Shown here: piece by piece, positions 12,975-24,400 of the stretch
Layout of the letters: the number at the start of each line of letters is the position of its first letter
Position numbering within the stretch: the stretch's first letter is position 1
Source of the DNA: a virus
Virus record (IMG/VR): IMGVR_UViG_3300027851_000097
Location: 1 to 29,265 of that record
Reading direction: 5' to 3' (one strand)
Length of the DNA stretch: 29,265 bases
Made by a program: the position numbers and the translations under genes
Notes under the pieces: model-generated
The model's database searches: none
What the model was told of the DNA's origin: nothing
What the model saw: only the letters and a program-made list of their open reading frames with translations

Positions 12975-15391
12975 TGGCCAGCGTCCGCACCTTTCAACGC
13001 TCGTTTGCCGGTGGTGAGGTCACGCCGGAGCTGTTCGGGCGCATTGACGATGCCAAGTTTCAGGCCGGTCTCGCGCTGTGCCGCAATTTCATCACCAAGC
13101 CCCACGGTCCCGCCGAGAACCGGGCTGGATTCGCTTTCGTGCGCGAGGTCAAGGACTCGACCAAGCAGGTGAAGCTGATCCCGTTCACGTTCTCAACCAC
13201 GCAGACCATGGTGCTGGAGTTCGGCGACCAGTATGTGCGCTTCCACACACAAGGAGCCACGCTGCTTGCGGGAACGCCTGCCGCGTACTTGGCCACGAAG
13301 ACAGTGTCGGCAGTCGATACCGGGACCGAGACCCTGACCAGCGTGGCCCACGGCTACGCCGACGCCACGCCGGTTCGCTTTGAGAGCACAGGAACCATCC
13401 CTGCTGGGCTGTCTGCCACGACGACCTATTACGTGGTGAGCGCCGCGGCCGACACGCTGAAGGTGTCCGCTACGGTTGGAGGTGCTGCCGTCAACCTGAC
13501 CAGCGCAGGGTCTGGCGTCATCACATTCGGCCGCTACTACGAAGTCGGCGACCTGGTGGCCAGCGGCGGGACGAATTACTACTGCACCACTGCGCATGCC
13601 CAGGAGACACCGCCGAGCGCGTCATTCTGGTATCCGCTGCCATCGGCCGCCTACGAAATCCCAACGCCTTACCTCGAAGCCGACCTGTTTGACCTGCATT
13701 ACGTGCAGTCTGCCGACGTTCTGACCATCGTTCACCCGAACTACGCGCCGCGCGAACTCCGAAGGCTTGGGGCGACCAGCTGGGCATTGACGGTGATCAC
13801 GTTCTCCGCCCCCATTGCGGCACCCACTGGCGTCACGGTGGTGGCCAGCGGACACACGGCCGACAAGTACAACTACACCTATGTCGTGACAGCACTCGAC
13901 ACGGATGGGACTGGTGAATCCGTTTCATCGTCCGAGGTGACGGATGCTGGAAACCTGTTCGAAACTGGCGGCATCGTCACGATTTCATGGTCTGCCGTCA
14001 CTGGGGCCAGCCGGTACAACGTCTACAAGCTGTCCGGTGGGTTGTTCGGGTACATCGGGCAGACGACGAATCTGAGCATCGTTGACGACAACATCGCAGG
14101 TGATCTTTCAAAGACGCCACCGCTGTACGAAACGGTGTTCAACAGCGCCGACAACTACCCAGCGGCCGTGAGCTACTACGAGCAGCGCAGGGCCTTCGCC
14201 GGGACCATCATCAAGCCGCAAAACGTCTGGATGACCAAGAGCGGCACCGAGTCGAACATGAGCTATTCATTCCCGATCCGGGATGACGAGCGCATCAGCT
14301 TCCGCATCGCTGCCAGGGAGGCCAACACGGTTCGCCACATCGTGCCAATGGGGCAACTCTTGCTGCTGACCAGCTCGGCCGAATGGCGCGTCACGTCCCA
14401 GAACTCCGATGCGATCACGCCGACCACCATCAACGTGGTGCCGCAGAGCTACGTCGGGGCGTCCAACGTGCAGCCCCAGATCGTGAACAACACCGCGATC
14501 TACTGCGCCGCCCGGGGCGGTCACGTCCGTGAGCTGGCCTACAACTGGCAGGCAAGCGGCTTCCTGACCGGCGACCTGTCCCTGAGAGCCCCGCACCTGT
14601 TCGACGGCTTCGAGATTCGTGACATGGCCTATGCCAAGGCGCCCATCCCGCTGGTGTGGTTCGTGTCGAGCTCCGGGAAGCTGATCGGCCTGACCTACGT
14701 TCCAGAGCAGCAGGTTGGAGCATGGCACCAGCACGACACCGATGGCGTGTTCGAATCCTGTGCAGTGGTTGCCGAGGGTCAGGAGGATGTGCTTTACGTG
14801 GTTGTCCAGCGAACCATCGACGGCAACAGTGTTCGGTATGTCGAGCGCATGGCAACCCGTGCGATTTCAGACCAGGCTGATGCGTTCTTTGTGGACTGCG
14901 GGGCGACCTATGACGGCGTGCCTGCCGACCAGATCACTGGCCTGACGTGGCTTGAAGGGGAAACCGTGTCCATCCTGGCAGATGGTGCGGTACACCCTCA
15001 GAGGGTTGTGACGGGTGGAGCGGTCACGCTGGACGTTGAGGCCAGTAAGGTACAGATCGGCCTGCCCATCGTGGCCGACCTGCAGACACTGCCGTTTGCA
15101 GCGCAGATCGACAACGGCTTTGGACAGGGCCGGGTGAAGAACGTCAACAAGGCCTGGCTCCGGGTTTTCCAGTCGTCAGGCATATTCGTCGGGCCGAACG
15201 CCGACAAACTGACGGAGGCCAAACAGCGGTCTACCGAGGCTTACGGCTCTCCGCCTGCTTTGAAGTCGGCTGAAGTGCCCGTGGCCATCACGCCGGCATG
15301 GGCCGATTCCGGGCAGGTTTTCATCCGGCAGGCCGACCCTTTGCCGCTGACGGTGGTTTCCCTGACGCTGGAGGTCGAAGTGGGCGGCTGA
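12974..15391 (+). CDS. Tail nozzle protein (T7 gp12-like), with inserted domains, 805 aa
   Basis: The start 'R-T-F-Q-R-S-F-A-G-G-E-V-T-P-E-L-F-G-R-I-D' and 'C-R-N-F-I-T-K-P-H-G-P-A-E-N-R-A-G' is the gp12/tail tubular B signature. This protein forms the nozzle through which DNA leaves. Inserted after residue ~105 are three modules. Residues 110-187 form an Ig-like 'A-H-G-Y ... L-S-A-T-T-T-Y-Y-V-V' domain. Residues about 188-222 form a chitin-binding-like unit (Y-Y-E-V-G-D-L-V ... F-W-Y-P-L). Residues about 280-375 form a fibronectin-III-like domain (A-P-T-G-V-T-V ... S-R-Y-N-V-Y-K). The nozzle body resumes with 'Y-Y-E-Q-R-R-A-F-A-G-T'. The insertions may bind the cell surface. Confidence 0.88.
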   Translation: MASVRTFQRSFAGGEVTPELFGRIDDAKFQAGLALCRNFITKPHGPAENRAGFAFVREVKDSTKQVKLIPFTFSTTQTMVLEFGDQYVRFHTQGATLLAGTPAAYLATKTVSAVDTGTETLTSVAHGYADATPVRFESTGTIPAGLSATTTYYVVSAAADTLKVSATVGGAAVNLTSAGSGVITFGRYYEVGDLVASGGTNYYCTTAHAQETPPSASFWYPLPSAAYEIPTPYLEADLFDLHYVQSADVLTIVHPNYAPRELRRLGATSWALTVITFSAPIAAPTGVTVVASGHTADKYNYTYVVTALDTDGTGESVSSSEVTDAGNLFETGGIVTISWSAVTGASRYNVYKLSGGLFGYIGQTTNLSIVDDNIAGDLSKTPPLYETVFNSADNYPAAVSYYEQRRAFAGTIIKPQNVWMTKSGTESNMSYSFPIRDDERISFRIAAREANTVRHIVPMGQLLLLTSSAEWRVTSQNSDAITPTTINVVPQSYVGASNVQPQIVNNTAIYCAARGGHVRELAYNWQASGFLTGDLSLRAPHLFDGFEIRDMAYAKAPIPLVWFVSSSGKLIGLTYVPEQQVGAWHQHDTDGVFESCAVVAEGQEDVLYVVVQRTIDGNSVRYVERMATRAISDQADAFFVDCGATYDGVPADQITGLTWLEGETVSILADGAVHPQRVVTGGAVTLDVEASKVQIGLPIVADLQTLPFAAQIDNGFGQGRVKNVNKAWLRVFQSSGIFVGPNADKLTEAKQRSTEAYGSPPALKSAEVPVAITPAWADSGQVFIRQADPLPLTVVSLTLEVEVGG

Positions 15392-15396
15392 TCGTC

Positions 15397-15428
15397 GTGC
15401 ACATATCCGGCCAGCCGGTCGGTACCTT
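15397..15428 (+). promoter_or_regulatory. Late promoter-like element, copy 3
   Basis: GTGCACATA at 15397-15405, 17 bases, then TACCTT at 15423-15428. The ATG of the gp14-like gene follows after six bases with no ribosome-binding site. It begins only five bases after the stop of the nozzle gene. Inferred promoter of the ejection-protein operon. Confidence 0.65.
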
Positions 15429-15434
15429 CAGCCC

Positions 15435-16292
15435 ATGGCCATCATCATGGGTTCGCCCTACACGCCGAACTACGCTTCGTTCTCCGCGCCGGCCGCTGCT
15501 CCTGCGTCCACGGGCATGTCGGCGTCCACCTTCGGCGGGTGGGCTCAGATGTTCGGCGTCCTGGCGTCTGCCTGGGGCGCGAAGATCAGCGCCAAGAACA
15601 ACGCCCAGAACTTCAAGTTCCAGGGCGATATGTCGATGCTCAACGCGCGTTCCTCTGCGCAGATGGGCTCGATCAACGCCAACTACACCGCCAAGGCAAC
15701 CCTTCTGGGGGCCAGCTATGCCGAAGCCATGGCGCGCATTCAGGGCGATGTGGTCCGCCAGACGGCCAAGGTGAACGCGCAGATTGCCGAGATGGGCGCA
15801 GAGTCGGTGCTGGCTCAAGGTGATCAACAGGTCGCCAGCCTGACACTGAAGGCCGGTCAGATGAAGGGCGCACAGCGCGCCGCCATGGCCGCCAACGGCA
15901 TTGATCTGGGTGAAGGCAACGCGGTTGACGTGCAAGCCTCGACCGAGATCATGAAAGAGATCGACAAGAACCAGATCACGTCCAACGCGATCCGGTCCGC
16001 CTGGGGCTACCGAACCCAAGGGGTCGCGGCGCAGATAGAAGGCAACACCCAGGCCGTGAACATCGAGATTCGCGGGCGCAACGAGGCCGCGGGCATCCGG
16101 ACGCAGGGTGCGCAGGACCTGTTCCAGATCCAGACCAGGGCCGCCAGCGATGAATTCGCCTTCCGTTCAACCGGAAACGCCAGTTACGCGGCATCCAACG
16201 CGATCAGCCCCGACCGTGCGTTCGCCGGGTCGCTGGTTTCCGGCGCCATGGGTGTGGCTGACACTTGGTACAAGCGGAGCAAGGTGAGCTGA
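15435..16292 (+). CDS. Virion core protein, T7 gp14-like, 285 aa
   Basis: Resembles the T7 gp14 family of internal core/ejection proteins. It has a short N-terminal Pro/Ala/Ser part, then a hydrophobic stretch (residues about 30-50, G-W-A-Q-M-F-G-V-L-A-S-A-W-G-A). Long helices with regular Ala, Gln and Met spacing follow, with the family-typical 'A-Q-M-G-S-I-N-A' and 'A-A-M-A-A-N-G-I-D-L-G-E-G-N-A-V-D-V'. In T7 this protein inserts into the outer membrane early in DNA delivery. The ATG at 15435 sits at the predicted +1 of the upstream promoter-like element; an in-frame ATG at 15447 is the alternative start. Ends at TGATG. Confidence 0.82.
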   Translation: MAIIMGSPYTPNYASFSAPAAAPASTGMSASTFGGWAQMFGVLASAWGAKISAKNNAQNFKFQGDMSMLNARSSAQMGSINANYTAKATLLGASYAEAMARIQGDVVRQTAKVNAQIAEMGAESVLAQGDQQVASLTLKAGQMKGAQRAAMAANGIDLGEGNAVDVQASTEIMKEIDKNQITSNAIRSAWGYRTQGVAAQIEGNTQAVNIEIRGRNEAAGIRTQGAQDLFQIQTRAASDEFAFRSTGNASYAASNAISPDRAFAGSLVSGAMGVADTWYKRSKVS

Positions 16293-18484
16293 TGAGAGTC
16301 CCGACCTACGACAACCTGCAGGTTGGTGCGAACACGCTGCCGACGCCATCCTTCCGCCCGGCTGTGGTCGAAGGTGCACCCGCCCGGCCTGCCCGCCTGA
16401 ACCTGGACAGCGCTCCAGTCAAGGGGGTGAACACGCCCGACATCGCCGGCAAGGAACTGCAGGGCCTGGGCGACAACATGCAGCGTCTGGGCCAGCAAAT
16501 GGCCTCCTACCAGATCGAAGCCGAGAAGGAAGTGGCCCAGGTCCGGGTCGATGATGCGCTGAACAAGGCGAAGGAAACCGCGCTTCGACTGACACACGAC
16601 AAGGATGCCGGGTATCTGAACATCAAGGGCATCAACGCCTTGGAGAGGCCAGACGGCCGCGCTCTGGAAGACGAATACACCGAGAACCTGACGAAGGAAA
16701 TCCAGACCATCGGTGAAGGCCTGGGGACAGACCTGCAGAGGAAGCTGTTTTCTCAGAAGGCATCCGAGCTGGCGACGAACTTCCGCGCCGGGATCATGAA
16801 GCACTCGTCTGGCGAGTACCAGACCTACCAGCTTTCGGTCGCTGAAGGCGTTCAAGCCACGGCCTTGAACGAGATCGGCCTGAACTACAGCAACCCGCAG
16901 GTGGTTGGCGAAGCGGTGGACCGCATCAAGGCAAACGTGTACCGCCAGGCGCAGCTGACCGGAAAGTCTGCAGAGTGGCAGGAGGCCAAGGCCCGGCAGA
17001 TGATCAGCGGCGCGCACAAGGTCGCTCTGGCCTCGGCGCTTGACAAGAACGATGTGGAATACGCGCAGGGCTATCTTGCGAAGTTTTCCGATGACATGGA
17101 GGCCGACGACATGCTCCATGTTCGCGGCCTGATCACCAAGGAGATGACCGCCCGTGTCGGCCTGACCGTGGCCGCCGAGGTGGTGCGGAAGGTGGAGCCA
17201 GCCGTCAACCCGACCGACTCCGAGCGAGCGTTCAACATCCTGATCGGCACCGAGTCAAACGGCAAGCAGTTCGGCAAGGACGGAAATCCACTGACCAGCA
17301 GCGCTGGCGCCATCGGCATTGCCCAGGTGATGCCAGGCACAGGTCCAGAGGCTGCGAAGCTGGCCGGCATGAAGTGGGACGAAACCAGGTACCGCAACGA
17401 CCCGGCGTACAACCGGGCCTTGGGTCAGGCGTATTTCGAGCGCCAGTTGCAGGACAACGGCGGGGACTTGGGCAAGGCTTTTGCGGCCTACAACGCCGGG
17501 CCAGGACGCCTGCGCGAAGCCGTCGCCAAGAGCCGGAAAGAGGGCGGCGACTGGCTCGACCATGTGCCAGCTGAAACGCAGGCCTACGTCGCCAAGAACA
17601 TGCGCGAGTACGAGGCCGGCATGGGCAAGCCCAAGGCCCCTACGTTTGACGACATCGACAACAACCTGCGCGCCGACCCGCGGCTGAAGAACAGCCCCGA
17701 GGCGTACAAGATCGCCCGGGCCGACGCTGAGCGCCAGTTCAACGACGCCAAGAAGGCCAAGACCCAGCGCGACGACGAGGCGGTCAACACCGCTTTGGAG
17801 GCTGTCGAGAAGAACGGCGGCAGCTACGCCACGCTGCCACTGGCCCTGCGCAACGCCATCCCGGCCGACAAGCGCGACACGGTGATGACCTTCGCCGACA
17901 AGGTAGCCAAGGGTGCCGAGATCAAGACCGACCCGAACGCCTACTACGCGCTGGCTCTCATGGCCGCAGACCAGCCCGAGCTGTTCGCTCGCATGGACCT
18001 TCGGGGCCAGTTCGACAAGCTGGCGCCAGCCGAGCGCAAGCACTTCATGGACCTGCAGGCCAAGGCCGGAAAAGGTGACGGACAGGACATCGCCACCGCC
18101 ACCCAGCAGACCAGCGCCATGGCGCAGGCCATGGGACTGAAGGGCGAGAAGGCCGGGGTATTCCACCAGCAGGCCGACATTGCCCTGCTGCAGGCCCAGA
18201 AGGAAAAAGGCAAGGCCCTGAACCAGGAAGAGCGACAGAAGGTGCTCGACCAGCTGGTGATCAAGGGCGACATCGCAGGCAAGTGGTCCAACGGCTACGC
18301 ATTCGAGGCGCGCGCATCTGGCCGGGACTTCAAGCCAGAGTTCAGCGACGACGACCGGCGCAAGGCCACAAACGCACTGGTGCGGGCTGGCAACGCCAAG
18401 CCAACAGACGCAGAGATTGAAGACACCATCCGCAGGGCCTACGGCATCAAGCCAGCCCAGAGCGGAGCAACCGGGGCTTTCTGA
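16292..18484 (+). CDS. Ejection protein with lytic transglycosylase domain, 730 aa
   Basis: ATG at 16292 shares one base with the previous stop; the frame is open slightly upstream but this start fits the operon. Residues about 50-300 are helical. An SLT-type lytic transglycosylase domain spans about 310-420: G-T-E-S-N-G with probable catalytic Glu321, then S-A-G-A-I-G-I-A-Q-V-M-P-G-T, and A-Y-N-A-G-P-G near 400. The remainder is helical and charged. Such virion proteins cut peptidoglycan locally during DNA entry, as the T7 gp16 domain does. Sits between the gp14-like and giant ejection proteins, overlapping the latter at TGATG. Confidence 0.9.
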   Translation: MRVPTYDNLQVGANTLPTPSFRPAVVEGAPARPARLNLDSAPVKGVNTPDIAGKELQGLGDNMQRLGQQMASYQIEAEKEVAQVRVDDALNKAKETALRLTHDKDAGYLNIKGINALERPDGRALEDEYTENLTKEIQTIGEGLGTDLQRKLFSQKASELATNFRAGIMKHSSGEYQTYQLSVAEGVQATALNEIGLNYSNPQVVGEAVDRIKANVYRQAQLTGKSAEWQEAKARQMISGAHKVALASALDKNDVEYAQGYLAKFSDDMEADDMLHVRGLITKEMTARVGLTVAAEVVRKVEPAVNPTDSERAFNILIGTESNGKQFGKDGNPLTSSAGAIGIAQVMPGTGPEAAKLAGMKWDETRYRNDPAYNRALGQAYFERQLQDNGGDLGKAFAAYNAGPGRLREAVAKSRKEGGDWLDHVPAETQAYVAKNMREYEAGMGKPKAPTFDDIDNNLRADPRLKNSPEAYKIARADAERQFNDAKKAKTQRDDEAVNTALEAVEKNGGSYATLPLALRNAIPADKRDTVMTFADKVAKGAEIKTDPNAYYALALMAADQPELFARMDLRGQFDKLAPAERKHFMDLQAKAGKGDGQDIATATQQTSAMAQAMGLKGEKAGVFHQQADIALLQAQKEKGKALNQEERQKVLDQLVIKGDIAGKWSNGYAFEARASGRDFKPEFSDDDRRKATNALVRAGNAKPTDAEIEDTIRRAYGIKPAQSGATGAF

Positions 18485-21400
18485 TGGATCAATTCGACGC
18501 TGCCGCCCGGCAGGTGGTCGGGGGCGACGACGCATTCGACCAGGCCGCTGGAAGTGTGGTGGACGACGGCCGCACCAAGCTGCGCGCCTCGCTCTACTCC
18601 GGCCTGATGGAAAACCCCGACCAGGCGGCGCGGGCGCAAGCCATCGGCAAGCAGGCGGGACTACCGCGTGACGTGGTGCAGCGGAACCTGCCCGAGGTTG
18701 AACGTGGTCTGAGGTTCGAAGCCGTCACCGCTGCGGTTGATGAAGCGCCCACCCTGTCGCGCTGGCTGTCTGAGCAGGACAACGCGGCCATCTCGCACGA
18801 CAACATCGAGAACATGGGGCAGATCGAGCGCAAGCTGCGCCAGTTCGGGGGTGGCTTCGGTGAAGCGGTCGGCATGTCGGCATCCGGTACCGGCGTGCTG
18901 GCCGACGTGATGCAGCGCACGGTGATCAACGACTTTGCCTCCATCTTCCTGCCTGAGCCTCAACGTGGACCCATGGGTCTGGAGCCGCAGAAGCCGACCA
19001 TTGAATCATTGGCTGGACCTCTGATCGGTGAAGGCTGGCGCGAGGCCGGCGGCGCGGTGAAGGACTTCGCTCGCAACGACGTGGCTGGTGCGGGTGAAAA
19101 AACCTTCGCCGATCAGGTGGCCGGCGGCCTGGGGCAGGTGGTTGGGCAGATCGCCCTGTTGCCACTGGCGCGCGGGATGGGCCTGTACGCCCAGGGCGCG
19201 GACGTGATGAACGAGAAGATCGTTCCCGACATGGCCGACCAGCGCATGAAAGACCTTGCGATCCTTGGCGGGGCGGCCGTCACTGGCGTCACAGAGGCAT
19301 GGGCGCTGGACAAGCTGCTGGGCCCGATGGCCGTACCGGTGAAGAACCAGATCGGCGCCGCGCTCGCGCGCATCGGCATCGCATCTGCGGCAGAGGGCGG
19401 GCAGGAGTTCAGCGAGAACGTGCTGCAAGACACCATCCGCAAGGCCCTGACGAACCGGGACGCCGAGATCAACCTGGGCCAGTCCATCGAAGAAGGCGGG
19501 GTCGGTGCTGCAGTGGGTGGCATCGTGCGCACCATCGTGGAATCCGCGCTGCACATCCGCGCCCGCGGTGGACGCAAAGCCGAGCAGGCCGAGCAGGGCG
19601 CTCAAACCATCGCCGAACTGTCCGACCTGGCCAAGGCCGACAAGGTGCTGCAGCGCAACCCGGACGCCTTCGAGGCGTTCATCAAGCAGGCCGCCGAAGA
19701 CGGCCCGGTGCCCACGGTCTACATCGACGCGCAGACCCTCATGCAGTCCGGTGTGGTCGACCAGATCGCCAACGTGTCCGCATCCGTGGCCGAGCAACTG
19801 GAAACCGCTGTCGCAACCGGTGGGCAGATCGCCATCCCTGTGGAAGAGTTCGCCGCGCGCATCGCGCCAACCGAGTTCGCCCAGGGCTTGCTGGACCACA
19901 TCCGGACCGAGCCCGATGGCTTCACCCGGGCCGAGGCGCAGCAGTACATGCAATCTCAGGCTGAAGAACTGCAGGCTGATGTCGAGCGCACCCTGACCGA
20001 AAAGCAGGGTGACGCCACGTTCCAGCAGTCGCAGGACGCGGTGAAGGCGGCGATTCAGACCGAGCTGGACACGCTGGGCCGGTTCACGCCGGAGAAGAAC
20101 GAGGCCGACGCCACCCTGTTTGCCAGCTACTACGCGGTGCGCGCGGCCCAGCTGGGCGTGACGCCGGAGCAGTTCTACGAACAGCGCCGGGTGCGGTTTG
20201 CTGCGCAGTCGATTGCGGGGCAGCAGTTCGATCAGGCTGCTACAGTTGAAGGCATGCCGGAAAACCAAGCGCCCGGCCCACAAGGTGACGCGCAGCAGGG
20301 CGCTACTCAGGGTAATGCCGTCACAGCAGAGCAAGAAGAAGCCAATCAACCGGCAGATGGCTTCACACGTCTATACCACGCAGGATCAGACCCGGTAAAA
20401 GGCGGATATTTCAAAGAGGTTCCATCTGGCGGCGTGTTCGATGGGATGTTTTCTCTGCGTGGCCGATGGGGGAACTACGGTACAGGCGCAAAGTATTTCG
20501 CGGACGTTGCTGAAGACAAGGTTCTTACCCAGCACGACCTTGACTATGAAATCGACTATGACAAGGCATCGGCAGCACTTCGCAATGTCATGCCATGGGT
20601 TGAAGAACAAGACTTCGATACAGCGTGGAGTGCCGTAATTGAAGAAAAGGCCGACCGCATCGATGAAGATGACTTGTTGCGGATCATGCAGGAAAGCGAT
20701 ATTGGTGCTGCAAAGTGGGAAGCTCAGCGCAGGCGCGGCATGGTTGCGAAAGCACTTGGATATCAAGCTGTTGAAATGGACGACGAAAACGGGACTTCAA
20801 TCCTGATCGTTTCCGGAACACCTCTGACCCGCGTTATCCAGAATGACGAATCCGCGCCGGATACTGACGGCGCGTACAACCAAGGCGCGCGCGGCGCGTT
20901 CTCCCCCGAGTCGCTGACCATCACCCTGCTGAAGGGCGCAGATTTGAGCAGCGCTTTGCACGAAGGTGCCCATTTCTTCTTCGAGAACGACATCGCCCTG
21001 GCCGCCGAGCTGGTGGCCCAGCAAGACGCCGCCCTGACCGAAGGCGAACGCCAGATCGTGGCCGACGTGTCAGCCCTGATGAGCTTCCACGGCATCACCG
21101 GAACGGTGCAGGAGCAACTGGCGCAGTGGTACATGATGGACTTCGAACAGAAGCGGGTTGCCCACGAACGCACCGCCGAGAGCTTCGAGAAGTACCTGTT
21201 TGAAGGCACCGCACCGAGCCTTGAGCTGGCCCCGTACTTCCAGAAATTTCGCGCCTGGATGCTGTCGGTCTACAAGAGCCTGAAGCAGTTCCTGGCCCAG
21301 AACCCCGAGGCGGGCAAGCTGGACGACACGGTGCGCCAGGTGTTCGACCGAATGCTGGCTACCAGCGAGCAGATCAAGCTGGCCGAACAGGGTAGGTCCA

Positions 21401-24400
21401 TGCTGCCGCTGTTCGCCACGCTGGAAGAGTCCGGCATGACGGTGGGAGAGTTCGCCGCCTACCAGGCGAACGGCAACCAGCCCACGGCCGACGCCATTGA
21501 CGAGCTTCAGGCAAAGGGCTTGCGTGATATGCAGTGGCTGCGCAACGCCCGGGGCCGGGAACTCAAGCGGCTGCAGAAGCAGGCCGCAGTGTTGCGCTCA
21601 GAGGCTCGCATTGACGCGCGCCGCGAGGTCATGAGCCAGCCGGTGTACAAGGCGTGGCAGTTCCTGACGGCCAAGGAAGTCGATGGTGGTCCAGCAGTCG
21701 GCAATCTGGATGCCGCCGCGCTGCAAGACATGGGCTTCACCACCGAAGAAACCCAGCGCCTGCGCGACTTCAAGATGGTCCGAACGGAAGGGGGCATGCA
21801 CCCCGACGCGGTGGCCGAAGCATCCGACTTCACCAGTGGAGACGAAATGGTGCGCGCGCTGATCGCAGCCGAGAAACCAACCGAGGCCATCGAAGCCCTG
21901 ACCGACAAGCTGATGATCGAGCGCCACGGCGAACTCTCCACGCCCGAGGCCATCGAGCAGGCGGCAGACGCTGCGATCCACAACGCCGCACGGGCGCGGA
22001 TGATCGCCACGGAATACAACGCCATGGCGCGCACGCTGGAATCCACGCAGCAGACCGGGACCGACCGCCGAGGCAGGCCCATCATGCGGCAGATTCTCCC
22101 GGATGCCGCCCGCGCCTTCGCCCGCAACGTGATCGCCCGCCTGAAGGTGCGAGACGTGAAGCCCAGCCAGTACGCCAATGCTGCCAGCCGGGCCGGCCAG
22201 AACGCCATGCGCGCCCAGAAGGCTGGCGACATGGGAACGGCAGCAGCCGAGAAGCGCAACCAACTGCTTCAGACCATCGCCACGCGCGAGGCGCACAACG
22301 CCCGCGAGGAAATCGACCGGGGCGTGGGCTACCTGCGCAAATTCGAGAAGTCCGGGGTCCGCAAGTCGCTGGACTTCGGCTACGTGGACCAGATCGACGC
22401 CCTGCTGGAGCGGTTCGACCTGAAGAAGTCCGCCAGCCTGAAAGACATCGACAAGCGCCAGAGCCTGGCCGCGTGGATCACCGCGCAGCGCGAGGCCGGC
22501 ATGGAGCCGGAAATCTCCGAGCGGCTGGAAAACGAAGCCTTCCGCACGTCCTACAAGGACCTGACGGTCGAAGAATTCCGGGGTGTGGTCGAGGCCGTGA
22601 AGCAGATCGAGCACCTGGGGCGACTGAAGCGCAAGCTGCTGACCGCCAAGGACGCGCGGGAGTTCCGCGAGCGCGCCGACGAAGCCACGGCAACCATCAT
22701 CGAAAACGGCGGCGAGGCCCGACCGCTGGAGCTTGAAGGCGAGCGCGGCGTCAAGCCGTGGCTGGAAGGTCTGCAGGCCGGGCACCGCAAGTTGGCCAGC
22801 CTGTTGCGCCAGATGGACGGTGGAAAAGACGGCGGTGTGATGTGGGAGCTTCTGGGCCGGTCGATGAACGAGCGCGCCACGATGGAGGCCGTCGCCAACG
22901 AGCGAGCGACCATGGCGCTGACGGAGATTTTCAAGCCGGTGCTGGCGCTCAAGGGCGGGCTCAATGGCGACCTGAAGTCGATCCCGGAGATCAAGAACAG
23001 CCTGACCCGCGGCGGTCGCCTGTCCGTGGCACTGAACTGGGGCAACGAGGCGAACCGGCAGCGGATCATGGACGGCGACCAGTGGACCGACGCACAGGTG
23101 AAGGCAATCCTGCGAACGCTCACCCCGGTAGAAGCCCAGTTCGTGAACCAGGTCTGGGAGCACATCGACACGTACTGGCCCGACGTGGCGGCCAAAGAGA
23201 AGCGCATGATGGGCAAAGAACCAGAAAAGGTGCTGGCGCAGCCGTTCGACATGGTGCTGGCCGACGGGTCCGTGGCGCAGATGCGCGGCGGCTACTACCC
23301 GCTGAAGTACGACGCCGCCCGCGATGACCGAGCCGAGAAACACGATGCGGTCGAGGTGGCCAAAGACATGATGCGCGGAGCATTCACCCGCGCGACCACC
23401 CGCCGGGGCCATACCAAGGCGCGCGCCGAGCAGGTCAAGCGCCCGGTGAGAAAGAGCCTGGACGTGATCACCCAGCACGTCACGCAAGTCACCCACGATC
23501 TGGCCTGGCACGAATGGCTGGTGGACGCCAACCGCGTGGTGGACGACTCCAAGATCAACCAGGCGATCCGGGACTTCTACGGGCCGGCCGTGATCCGCAC
23601 CATCAAGGACAACATCGCGGCAATCGCAACGGCCGATGTGGTTCCTCAAACCCAGATCGACAAGGCCATGCTGTACCTGCGGTCGAACATCTCCCGTTCG
23701 ACCATGGGCTGGTCGCTGACCACCGCCTTCCTGCAGCCGTTCGGCCTGACCCAATCCATGGTCCGCATCGGCCCGAAGCACGTCCTTCGCGGAATGGCTC
23801 GGTGGGCTGGAGACATGGCCCGGTTCCAGTCTGGAACGGCATGGGTCTACGAACGCTCAGACTTCATGCGCCTGCGCGACAAGACATTCAACCGGGAGCT
23901 GAACGAGATCAACGGGCGCATCAACCAGGGAAAGTCCACCGCGCGCCAGATTTACGACGCCTCGCTGTTCGTTTTCATGCAGAAGATGCAGAAGGTGGCC
24001 GACATCCCGACATGGATCGGGCAGTACGAGAAGGCCATGGAGCAGGGGGCGGACGAAGCCACGGCCATTGCTCAGGCCGATCAGGCGGTGCTCGACTCTC
24101 AGGGTGGTGGACAGACCAAAGACATGGCCGAGCTGCAGCGCAAGCACCCCATGCTGTCGATGTTCTACAGCTACTTCAACGTCACGTACAACCTGGCCGC
24201 CGAGTCCACGGCAAAGACCGACTTCAAGAGCCCGATGGCGGTTGCCGGGTGGCTGTCCGACATGGCGCTTCTGATGATCGTTCCGGCGCTTGGCCCTGCC
24301 ATCGTGCTGGAGCTGCTGCGCGGTGGCGGTGACGACGAACCCGAAGAGTGGGCGAAGAAACTGCTGGAATGGCAGTCCACCTACCTGCTGGGGACCATGC

